A program made the position numbers and the translations under genes. The notes under the pieces were generated by a model that searched no databases, was not told the DNA's origin, and saw only the letters and a list, made by a program, of their open reading frames with translations. From assembly GCF_050948175.1 (NCBI RefSeq), contig NW_027490098.1:434001-498000 (forward strand): DNA of 64,000 nt. The letters run 5' to 3'. Every line of letters begins with the position of its first letter. Positions within the stretch are counted from its first letter, which is position 1. This document shows positions 52,301 through 64,000 of this stretch, piece by piece. The DNA is from Xylocopa sonorina. Lineage: Eukaryota > Arthropoda > Insecta > Hymenoptera > Apidae.

Positions 52301-54780
52301 TATTGCTTCGATTCGTAGACATCTGCAAACGCTATTTCCATGCAAGGAAGTATCGCATTTACATTCTTCTGAAGAGAATACGAGGTATACATATCACTTT
52401 ACAATGAATATTATATCCTATCATGCAACATAGAAATGAGATGCGATATCGCGTTTTAAGAATCATATGAACTCTATTGCTACGATACCTAGACATCTGC
52501 AAAAGCTCTTTCCTTGCAAGGAAGTGTCGCATTAACATTCATATGAAGTGTAGACGAGGAATACATAACACTTCGCAAATAATATTATATCTTACCATGA
52601 AACATACAAATGAGATGCGATATCGCGTTTTAGGAAGCATTAGAACTCTATTGCTACGATACCTAGACATCTGCAAACGCTATTTCCTTGCAAGGAAGTG
52701 TCGCATTTACATTCATTTGAAGTGTAGACGAGGAATACATAACACTTTGCAAATCATATTATATCTTACCATGAAACATAGAACTGAGATGCGATATCGC
52801 GTTTTAAGAAGCATTAGAACTCTATTGCTACGATACCTAGACATCTGCAAACGCTATTTCCTTGCAAGGAAGTGTCGCATTTACATTCATTTGAATCGTA
52901 GACGAGGAATGCATAACACTTCGCAATGAATATTAAATCTTACTATGAAACATAGAAATGAGATGCGATATCGCGTTTTAAGAATCATATGAACTCTTTT
53001 GCTACGATACGTAGACATCTGCAATCGCTATTTCCTTGCAAGGAAGTGTCGCATTTACTTTCATTTGAATCGCAGACGAGGAATGCATAACACTTCGCAA
53101 TGAATATTATATCTTATCATGAAACATAGATATGAGATGCAATATCTCGTTTTAAGAAGCATTTGAACTCTATTGCTTCGATTCGTAGACATCTGCAAAC
53201 GCTATTTCCATGCAAGGAAGTATCGCATTTACATTCTTCTGAAGAGAATACGAGGTATACATATCACTTTACAATGAATATTATATCCTATCATGCAACA
53301 TAGAAATGAGATGCGATATCGCGTTTTAAGAAGCGTTAGAACTCTATCGCTACGATACCTAGACATCTGCAGACACTATTTCCTAGCAAGGAAGTGTCGC
53401 ATTTACATTCATTTGAAGTGTAGACGAGGAATACATAACACTTCGCAAATCATATTATATCTTACCATGAAACATTGAAATGAGATGCGATATCGCGTTT
53501 TAGGAAGCATTAGAACTCTATTGCTACGATACCTAGACATCTGCAAACGCTATTTCCTTGCAAGGAAGTGTCGCATTTTCATTCATTTGAAGTGTTGACG
53601 AGGAATACATAACACTTCGCAAATCATGTTATATCTTACCATGAAACATAGAAATGAGATGCGATATCGCGTTTTAAGAATCATATGAACTCTATTGCTA
53701 CGATACCTAGACATCTGCAAACGCTCTTTCCTTGCAAGGAAGTGTCGCATTAACATTCATATGAAGTGTAGACGAGGAATACATAACACTTCGCAAATAA
53801 TATTATATCTTACCATGAAACATACAAATGAGATGCGATATCGCGTTTTAGGAAGCATTAGAACTCTATTGCTACAATACCTAGACATCTGCAAACGCTA
53901 TTTCCTTGCAAGGCAGTGTCGCATTTACATTCATTTGAAGTGTAGACGAGGAATACATAACACTTTGCAAATCATATTATATCTTACCATGAAACATAGA
54001 ACTGAGATGCGATATCGCGTTTTAAGAAGCATTAGAACTCTATTGCTACGATACCTAGACATCTGCAAACGCTATTTCCTTGCAAGGAAGTGTCGCATTT
54101 ACATTCATTTGAATCGTAGACGAGGAATGCATAACACTTCGCAATGAATATTAAATCTTACTATGAAACATAGAAATGAGATGCGATATCGCGTTTTAAG
54201 AATCATATGAACTCTATTGCTACGATACGTTGACATCTGCAATCGCTATTTCCTTGCAAGGAAGTGTCGCATTTACTTTCATTTGACTCGCAGACGAGGA
54301 ATGCATAACACTTCGCAATGAATATTATATCTTATCATGAAACATAGATATGAGATGCAATATCTCGTTTTAAGAAGCATTTGAACTCTATTGCTTCGAT
54401 TCGTAGACATCTGCAAACGCTATTTCCATGCAAGGAAGTATCGCATTTACATTCTTCTGAAGAGAATACGAGGTATACATATCACTTTACAATGAATATT
54501 ATATCCTATCATGCAACATAGAAATGAGATGCGATATCGCGTTTTAAGAAGCGTTAGAACTCTATCGCTACGATACCTAGACATCTGCAGACACTATTTC
54601 CTAGCAAGGAAGTGTCGCATTTACATTCATTTGAAGTGTAGACGAGGAATACATAACACTTCGCAAATCATATTATATCTTACCATGAAACATTGAAATG
54701 AGATGCGATATCGCGTTTTAGGAAGCATTAGAACTCTATTGCTACGATACCTAGACATCTGCAAACGCTATTTCCTTGCA
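49340..54780 (+). repeat. Nested right-arm duplications
   Basis: A mosaic of overlapping copies. 49346-50040 recurs at 51086-51780 (offset 1740, then 1739 after a 1-bp deletion near 51586). 51607 onward recurs at 52477 (offset 870, five monomers). 52900-53560 recurs at 54118-54780 (offset 1218, seven monomers). Markers are GCAAAAGCTCTTTCC, ATGAAACATACAAATGAG and CATAGAACTGAGATG. The nesting implies several rounds of unequal exchange. Confidence 0.78.
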
Positions 54781-54849
54781 AGGAAGTGTCGCATTTACAT
54801 TCATTTGAATCGTAGAAGAGGAATGCATAACACTTCGCAATGTATATTG

Positions 54850-57800
54850 TATCTTATCATGAAACATAGATATGAGATGCAATATCTCGTTTTAAGAAGC
54901 ATTTGAACTCTATTGCTACGATACCTAGACATCTGCAGACGCTATTTCCTACCAAGGAAGTGTCGCATTTACATTCACTTGAAGTGTAGACGAGGAATAC
55001 ATGACACTTCGCAAATCATATTATATCTTACCATGAAACATAGAAATGAGATGCAATATCTCGTTTTAAGAAGCATTTGAACTCTACTGCTACGATACCT
55101 AGACATCTGCAGACGCTATTTCCTAGCATGGAAGTGTCGCATTTACATTCATTTGAAGTGTAGACGAGGAATATATGACACTTCGCAAATCATATTATAT
55201 CTTACCATGAAACATAGAAATGGGATGCGATATCGCGTTTTAAGGAGCATTAGAACACTATTGCTACGATAGGTAGACATTTGCAAACGCTATTTCCTTG
55301 CAAGGAAGTGTCGTATTTACATTCTTTTGATGTGTATACGAGGAATACATAACACTTTGCAAATCATATTGTATCTTACGATGAAACATAGAAATGAGAT
55401 GCGATATCGCGTTTTAAGAATCATAAGAACTCTATTGCTACGATACGTAGACATCTGCAAATGCTCTTTCCTTGCAAGGAAGTGTCGCATTAACATTCAT
55501 ATGAAGTGTAGACGAGGAACACATAACACTTCGCAAATAATATTATATCTTACCATGAAACATAGAAATGAGATTCGACATCGCGTTTTAAGAAGCATTA
55601 GAACTCTATTGCTACGATACGTAGACATCTGCAAACGCTATTTCCTTGCTAGGAAGTGTCGCATTTTCATTCATTTGAAGTGTAGACGAGGAATACATAA
55701 CACTTCGCAAATCATGTTATATCTTACCATGAAACATAGAAATGAGGTGCGATATCGCGTTTTAAGAATCATATGAACTCTATTGCTACGATACGTAGAC
55801 ATCTGCAATCGCTATTTCCTTGCAAGGAAGTGTCGCATTTACTTTCATTTGAATCGTAGACGAGGAGTACATAACACTTCGCAAATCATATTATATCTTA
55901 CCATGAAACATAGAAATGAGATGCGATATCGCGTTTTGGGAAGCATTAGAACTCTATTGCTACGATACCTAGACATCTGCAAACGCTATTTCCTTGCAAG
56001 GACGTGTCACATTTACGTTCATTTGAATCATAGACGAGGAATGCATAACACTTCGCAATGAATATTAAATCTTATCATGAAACATAGTATGAGATGCAAT
56101 ATCTCGTTTTAAGAGTCATTTGAACTCTATTGCTTCGATTCGTTGACATCTGCAAACGCTATTTCCATGCAAGGAAGTATCGCATTTACATTCTTCTGAA
56201 GAGAATACGTGGTATACATAACACTTTACAATGATTATTATATCCTATCATGCAACATAGAAATGAGATGCGATATCGCGTTTTAAGAAGCGTTAGAACT
56301 CTATCGCTAAGATTCCTAGACATCTGCAGACACTATTTCCTAGCAAGGAAGTGTCGCATTTACATTCATTTGAAGTGTAGACGAGGAATACAAAACACTT
56401 CGCAAATCATATTATATCTTACCATGAAACATTGAAATGAGATGCGATATCGCGTTTTAGGAAGCATTAGAACTCTATTGCTACGATACGTAGACATCTG
56501 CAAACGCTATTTCCTTGCTAGGAAGTGTCGCATTTTCATTCATTTGAAGTGTAGACGAGGAATACATAACACTTCGCAAATCATGTTATATCTTACCATG
56601 AAACATAGAAATGAGATGCGATATCGCGTTTTAAGAATCATATGAACTCTATTGCTACGATACGTAGACATCTGCAAACGCTATTTCCTTGCAAGGACGT
56701 GTCGCATTTACTTTCATTTGAATCGTAGACGAGGAGTACATAACACTTCGCAAATCATATTATATCTTACCATGAAACATAGAAATGAGATGCGATATCG
56801 CGTTTTGGGAAGCATTAGAACTCTATTGCTACGATACCTAGACATCTGCAAACGCTATTTCCTTGCAAGGACGTGTCACATTTACGTTCATTTGAATCAT
56901 AGACGAGGAATGCATAACACTTCGCAATGAATATTAAATCTTATCATGAAACATAGTATGAGATGCAATATCTCGTTTTAAGAGTCATTTGAACTCTATT
57001 GCTTCGATTCGTTGACATCTGCAAACGCTATTTCCATGCAAGGAAGTATCGCATTTACATTCTTCTGAAGAGAATACGTGGTATACATAACACTTTACAA
57101 TGATTATTATATCCTATCATGCAACATAGAAATGAGATGCGATATCGCGTTTTAAGAAGCGTTAGAACTCTATCGCTAAGATTCCTAGACATCTGCAGAC
57201 ACTATTTCCTAGCAAGGAAGTGTCGCATTTACATTCATTTGAAGTGTAGACGAGGAATACAAAACACTTCGCAAATCATATTATATCTTACCATGAAACA
57301 TTGAAATGAGATGCGATATCGCGTTTTAGGAAGCATTAGAACTCTATTGCTACGATACGTAGACATCTGCAAACGCTATTTCCTTGCTAGGAAGTGTCGC
57401 ATTTTCATTCATTTGAAGTGTAGACGAGGAATACATAACACTTCGCAAATCATGTTATATCTTACCATGAAACATAGAAATGAGATGCGATATCGCGTTT
57501 TAAGAATCATATGAACTCTATTGCTACGATACGTAGACATCTGCAAACGCTATTTCCTTGCAAGGACGTGTCACATTTACGTTCATTTGAATCATAGACG
57601 AGGAATGCATAACACTTCGCAATGAATATTAAATCTTATCATGAAACATAAATATGAGATGCAATATCTCGTTTTAAGATTCATTTGAACTCTATTGCTT
57701 CGATTCGTTGACATCTGCAAACGCTATTTCCATGCAAGGAAGTATCGCATTTACATTCTTCTGAAGAGAATACGTGGTATACATAACACTTTACAATGAA

Positions 57801-59230
57801 TATTATATCCTATCATGCAACATAGAAATGAGATGCGATATCGCGTTTTAGGAAGCATTAGAACTCTATTGCTACGATACCTAGACATCCGCAAACGCTA
57901 TTTCCTTGCAAGGAAGTGTCGCATTTACATTCATTTGAATCGTAGACGAGGAATGCATAACACTTCGCAATGTATATTGTATCTTATCATGAAACATAGA
58001 TATGAGATGCAATAACTCGTTTTAAGAAGCATTTGAACTCTATTGCTACGATACCTAGACATCTGCAGACGCTATTTCCTACCAAGGAAGTGTCGCATTT
58101 ACATTCACTTGAAGTGTAGACGAGGAATACATGACACTTCGCAAATCATATTATATCTTACCATGAAACATAGAAATGAGATGCAATATCTCGTTTTAAG
58201 AAGCATTTGAACTCTACTGCTACGATACCTAGACATCTGCAGACGCTATTTCCTAGCATGGAAGTGTCGCATTTACATTCATTTGAAGTGTAGACGAGGA
58301 ATATATGACACTTCGCAAATCATATTATATCTTACCATGAAACATAGAAATGGGATGCGATATCGCGTTTTAAGGAGCATTAGAACACTATTGCTACGAT
58401 AGGTAGACATTTGCAAACGCTATTTCCTTGCAAGGAAGTGTCGTATTTACATTCTTTTGATGTGTATACGAGGAATACATAACACTTTGCAAATCATATT
58501 ATATCTTACGATGAAACATAGAAATGAGATGCGATATCGCGTTTTAAGAATCATAAGAACTCTATTGCTACGATACGTAGACATCTGCAAACGCTCTTTC
58601 CTTGCAAGGAAGTGTCGCATTAACATTCATATGAAGTGTAGACGAGGAACACATAACACTTCGCAAATAATATTATATCTTACCATGAAACATAGAAATG
58701 AGATTCGACATCGCGTTTTAAGAAGCATTAGAACCCTATTGCTACGATACGTAGACATCTGCAAACGCTATTTCCTTGCTAGGAAGTGTCGCATTTTCAT
58801 TCATTTGAAGTGTAGACGAGGAATACATAACACTTCGCAAATCATGTTATATCTTACCATGAAACATAGAAATGAGATGCGATATCGCGTTTTAAGAATC
58901 ATATGAACTCTATTGCTACGATACGTAGACATCTGCAATCGCTATTTCCTTGCAAGGAAGTGTCGCATTTACTTTCATTTGAATCGTAGACGAGGAGTAC
59001 ATAACACTTCGCAAATCATATTATATCTTACCATGAAACATAGAAATGAGATGCGATATCGCGTTTTGGGAAGCATTAGAACTCTATTGCTACGATACCT
59101 AGACATCTGCAAACGCTATTTCCTTGCAAGGACGTGTCACATTTACGTTCATTTGAATCATAGACGAGGAATGCATAACACTTCGCAATGAATATTAAAT
59201 CTTATCATGAAACATAGTATGAGATGCAAT
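54850..59230 (+). repeat. Right-arm duplications with 3130-bp and 869-bp offsets
   Basis: 54850-56100 recurs at about 57980-59230 (offset 3130 bp, 18 monomers less 2 bp). 56090-56640 recurs at 56959-57509 (offset 869 bp, five monomers less 1 bp). The odd base counts trace to private small deletions such as CATAGTATGAG. Markers include GCGTTTTGGGAAGC and GGACGTGTCACATTTACG. Confidence 0.78.
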
Positions 59231-62200
59231 ATCTCGTTTTAAGAGTCATTTGAACTCTATTGCTTCGATTCGTTGACATCTGCAAACGCTATTTCCATGC
59301 AAGGAAGTATCGCATTTACATTCTTCTGAAGAGAATACGTGGTATACATAACACTTTACAATGAATATTATATCCTATCATGCAACATAGAAATGAGATG
59401 CGATATCGCGTTTTAAGAAGCGTTAGAACTCTATCGCTAAGATTCCTAGACATCTGCAGACACTATTTCCTAGCAAGGAAGTGTCGCATTTACATTCATT
59501 TGAAGTGTAGACGAGGAATACAAAACACTTCGCAAATCATATTATATCTTACCATGAAACATTGAAATGAGATGCGATATCGCGTTTTAGGAAGCATTAG
59601 AACTCTATTGCTACGATACCTAGACATCCGCAAACGCTATTTCCTTGCAAGGAAGTGTCGCATTTGCATTCATTTGAATCGTAGACGAGGAATGCATAAC
59701 ACTTCGCAATGTATATTGTATCTTATCATGAAACATAGATATGAGATGCAATTACTCGTTTTAAGAAGCATTTGAACTCTATTGCTACGATACCTAGACA
59801 TCTGCAGACGCTATTTCCTACCAAGGAAGTGTCGCATTTACATTCACTTGAAGTGTAGACGAGGAATACATGACACTTCGCAAATCATATTATATCTTAC
59901 CATGAAACATAGAAATGAGATGCAATATCTCGTTTTAAGAAGCATTTGAACTCTACTGCTACGATACCTAGACATCTGCAGACGCTATTTCCTAGCATGG
60001 AAGTGTCGCATTTACATTCATTTGAAGTGTAGACGAGGAATATATGACACTTCGCATATCATATTATATCTTACCATGAAACATAGAAATGGGATGCGAT
60101 ATCGCGTTTTAAGGAGCATTAGAACACTATTGCTACGATAGGTAGACATTTGCAAACGCTATTTCCTTGCAAGGAAGTGTCGTATTTACATTCTTTTGAT
60201 GTGTATACGAGGAATACATAACACTTCGCAAATCATATTATATCTTACCATGAAACATAGAAATGAGATTCGATATCGCGTTTTAAGAAGCATTAGAACT
60301 CTATTGCTACGATACGTAGACATCCGCAATCGCCATTTCCTTGCAAGGAAGTGTCGCATTTTCATTCATTTGAAGTGTAGACGAGGAATGCATAACACTT
60401 CGCAAATCATGTTATATCTTACCATGAAACATAGAAATGAGATTCGATATCGCGTTTTAAGAAGCATTAGAACTCTATTGCTACGATACGTAGACATCTG
60501 CAAACGCTATTTCCTTGCTAGGAAGTGTCGCATTTTCATTCATTTGAAGTGTAGACGAGGAATGCATAACACTTCGCCAATCATGTTATATCTTACCATG
60601 AAACATAGAAATGAGATGCGATATCGCGTTTTAAGAATCATATGAACTCTATTGCTACGATACGTAGACATCTGCAATCGCTATTTCCTTGCAAGGAAGT
60701 GTCGCATTTACTTTCATTTGAATCGTAGACGAGGAATACATATCACTTCGCAAATCATATTATATCTTACCATGAAACATAGAAATGAGATGCGATATCG
60801 CGTTTTAAGAAGCATTAGAACACTATTGCTACGATACCTAGACATCTGCAAACGCTATTTCCTTGCATGGTAGTGTCGCATTTACATTCATTTGAAGTGT
60901 AGACGAGGACTACATAACACTTCGCAATGAATATTACATCTTATCATGAAACATAGAAATGAGATGCGATATCACGTTTTAAGAATCATAAGAACTCTAT
61001 TGCTACGATACGTAGACATCTCCAAACGCTATTTCCTTGCAAGGAAGAGTCGCATTTACATTCATTTGAAGTGTAGACGAAGAATACATGACACGTCGCA
61101 AATCATATTATATCCTACCATGAAACATAGAAATGAGATGCGATATCGCGTTTTAAGAAGCATTAGAACACTATTGCTACGATACCTAGACATCTGCAAA
61201 TGCTATTTCCTTGCAAGGAAGTGTCGCATTTACATTCATTTGAATCGTAGACGAGGAATGCATAACACTTCGCAATGTATACTGTATCTTATCATGAAAC
61301 ATAGATATGAGATGCAATATCTCGTTTTAAGAAGCATTTGAACTCTATTGCTACGATACCTAGACATCTGCAGACGCTATTTCCTAGCAAGGAAGTGTCG
61401 CATTTACATTCACTTGAAGTGTAGACGAGGAATACATGACACTTCGCAAATCATATTATATCTTACCATGAAACATAGAAATGAGATGCAATATCTCGTT
61501 TTAAGAAGCATTTGAACTCTGCTGCTACGATACCTAGACATCTGTAGACGCTATTTCCTAGCATGGAAGTGTCGCATTTACATTCATTTGAAGTGTAGAC
61601 GAGGAATATATGACACTTCGCAAATCATATTATATCTTACCATGAAACATAGAAATGAGATGCGATATCGCGTTTTAAGAAGCATTAGAACACTATTGCT
61701 ACGATACCTAGACATCTGCAAACGCTATTTCCTTGCAAGGAAGTGTCGCATTTTCATTCATTTGAAGTGCAGACGAGGAATACATAACACTTTGCAAATC
61801 ATATTATATCTTACGATGAAACATAGAAATGAGATGCGATATCGCGTTTTAAGAATCATAAGAACTCTATTGCTACGATACGTAGACATCTGCAAACGCT
61901 CCTTCCTTGCAAGGAAGTGTCGCATTAACATTCAAATGAAGTGTAGACGAGGAATACATAACACTTCGCAAATAATATTATATCTTACCATGAAACATAG
62001 AAATGAGATACGATATCGCGTTTTAAGAAGCATTAGAACTCTATTGCTACGATACGTAGACATCTGCAAACGCTATTTCCTTGCTAGGAAGTGTCGCATT
62101 TTCATTCATTCGAAGTGTAGACGAGGAATACATAACACTTCGCAAATCATGTTATATCTTACCATGAAACATAGAAATGAGATGCGATATCGCGTTTTAA

Positions 62201-64000
62201 GAATCATATGAGCTCTATTGCTACGATACGTAGACACCTGCACTCGCTATTTCCTTGCAAGGAAGTGTCGCATTTACTTTCATTTGAATCGTAGACGAGG
62301 AATACATAACACTTCGCAAATCATATTATATCTTACCATGAAACATAGAAATGAGATGCGATATCGCGTTTTGGGAAGCATTAGAACTCCATTGCTACGA
62401 TACCTAGACATCTGCAAACGCTATTTCCTTGCAAGGACGTGTCACATTTACGTTCATTTGAATCATAGACGAGGAATGCATAACACTTCGCAATGAATAT
62501 TATATCTTATCATGAAACATAAATATGAGATGCAATATCTCGTTTTAAGAAGCATTTGAACTCTATTGCTTCGACGTAGACATTTGCAAACGCTATTTCT
62601 TTGCAAGGAAGTGTCGCATTTACATTCATTTGAAGTGTAGACGAGGAATTCATAACACTTCGCAAATCATATTATATCTTACCATGAAACATAGAACTGA
62701 TATGCGATATCGCGTTTTAAGAAGCAATAGAACTCTATTGCTACGATACCTAGACATCTGCAAACGCTATTTCCTTGCAAGGAAGTGTCGCATTTACATT
62801 CATTTGAATCGTAGACGAGGACTGCATAACACTTCGCAATGAATATTAAATCTTATCATGAAACATAGATATGAGATGCAATATCTCGTTTTAAGAAGCA
62901 TTTGAACTCTATTGCTTCGATTCGTAGACATCTGCAAACGCTATTTCCTAGCAAGGAAGTGTCGCATTTACATTCATTTGAAGTGTAGAAGAGGAATACA
63001 TAACACTTTACAATGAATATTATATCCTATCATGCAACATAGAAATGAGATGCGATATCGCGTTTTAAGAAGCGTTAGAACTCTATCGCTACGATACCTA
63101 GACATCTGCAGACACTATTTCCTAGCAAGGAAGTGTCGCATTTACATTCATTTGAAGTGTAGACGAGGAATACATAACACTTCGCAAATCATATTATATC
63201 TTACCATGAAACATTGAAATGAGATGCGATTTCGCGTTTTAGGAAGCATTAGAACTCTATTGCTACGATACCTAGACATCTGCAAACGCTATTTCCTTGC
63301 AAGGACGTGTCGCATTTACATTCATTTGAATCGTAGACGAGGAATGCATAACACTTCGCAATGAATATTATATCTTATCATGAAACATAAATATGAGATG
63401 CAATATCTCGTTTTAAGAAGCATTTGAACTCTATTGCTTCGATACGTAGATATTTGCAAACGCTATTTCTTTGCAAGGAAGTGTCGCATTTAGATTCATT
63501 TGAAGTGTAGACGAGGAATACATAACACTTCGCAAATCATATTATATCTTACCATGAAACATAGAAATGAGATGCGATATCGCGTTTTAAGAAGCATTAG
63601 AACTCTATTGCTACGATACCTAAACATCTGCAAACGCTATTTCCTTGCAAGGAAGTGTCGCATTTACATTCATGTGAAGTGTAGACGAGTAATACATAAC
63701 ACTTCCCCAATCATATTATATCTTACCATGAAACATAGAAATGAGATGCGATATCGCGTTTTAAGAAGCATTTGAACTCTATTGCATCGATACGTAGACA
63801 TCTGCAAACGCTATTTCCTTGCAAGGAAGTGTCGCATTTACATTCATTTGAAGTGTAGACGAGGAATACATAACACTTCTCCAATCATATTATATCTTAC
63901 CATGAAACGTAGAAATGAGATGCGATATCGCGTTTTAAGAAGCATTGGAAATCTATTGCTACGATTCGTAGACATCTGCAAACGCTATTTCCTTGCAAGG

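Larger units (their letters stand above)
34944..64000 (+). repeat. Right satellite array, ~174-bp monomer
   Basis: About 167 tandem monomers of the same family, oriented opposite to 1-29215. Two recurring monomer types alternate irregularly: CAAATCATATTATATCTTACCATG with GAAGTGTAGACG, and CAATGAATATTATATCTTATCATG with GAATCGTAGACGAGGAATGC. In the frame used elsewhere, the second type carries an in-frame TGA. A second frequent TGA arises where AGAACTC becomes TGAACTC after an AGCATT or ATCATA segment. Small frame-changing deletions occur near 51586, 56086, 56956, 59217 and 62574. The array runs off the window end and holds nothing but satellite. Confidence 0.97.

Noticed and set aside
1..64000. 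Pure assembly or fold-back read artefact explaining the inverted arms
   Set aside because: Arms differ in monomer subfamilies and duplication pattern and are separated by unique LTR sequence. Raw reads would still be needed to exclude a mis-join.

Overview
The window is almost entirely eukaryotic satellite DNA: about 350 head-to-tail copies of one AT-rich monomer of about 174 bp, broken only by two GC-rich insertions of about 1.5 kb. I see no prokaryotic gene organisation, no RNA gene and no conventional host gene. The ~174-bp unit, the higher-order repeats, several dyad symmetries per monomer and the LTR-retrotransposon insertions fit a centromeric or pericentromeric (or other heterochromatic) array of an animal, plausibly an insect. 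The taxon cannot be fixed from the sequence alone.

Layout. (1) 1-29215: left satellite arm. All monomers run one way; their longest open frame is on the minus strand. It holds near-identical segmental duplications of 4.2-4.7 kb (172-4857, 4858-9021, 9022 onward), a 6-monomer duplication, a 2.78-kb duplication and a 7-monomer higher-order repeat (period 1218 bp). (2) 29216-30694: an LTR on the minus strand, with a polypurine-tract-like sequence and about 40 bp of possible internal remnant at 30695-30747. The satellite orientation flips exactly here. (3) 30748-33383: satellite in the opposite orientation (open frame on plus). (4) 33384-34943: a second, diverged LTR of the same group. It is a solo LTR on the plus strand flanked by a 4-bp CAAG target duplication. 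(5) 34944-64000: right satellite arm, same orientation as (3), with 348-bp dimers near the centre and a mosaic of multi-monomer duplications distally.

How the parts relate. Each monomer carries a 14-bp perfect palindrome (TTCCTTGCAAGGAA). Both LTR elements entered that palindrome at the same CAAG position. The two LTRs differ through most of their length but share terminal sequence, a terminal hairpin and a short reading frame ending about 150 bp from the LTR 3' end, whose protein is better conserved than its DNA. The truncated LTR sits at the inversion joint, so the inversion breakpoint probably lies inside, or was produced through, that retroelement.

The satellite shows long open frames (up to 506 codons) because 174 is 58 x 3. 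Stop codons fixed in whole monomer subfamilies argue that these frames are not genes.
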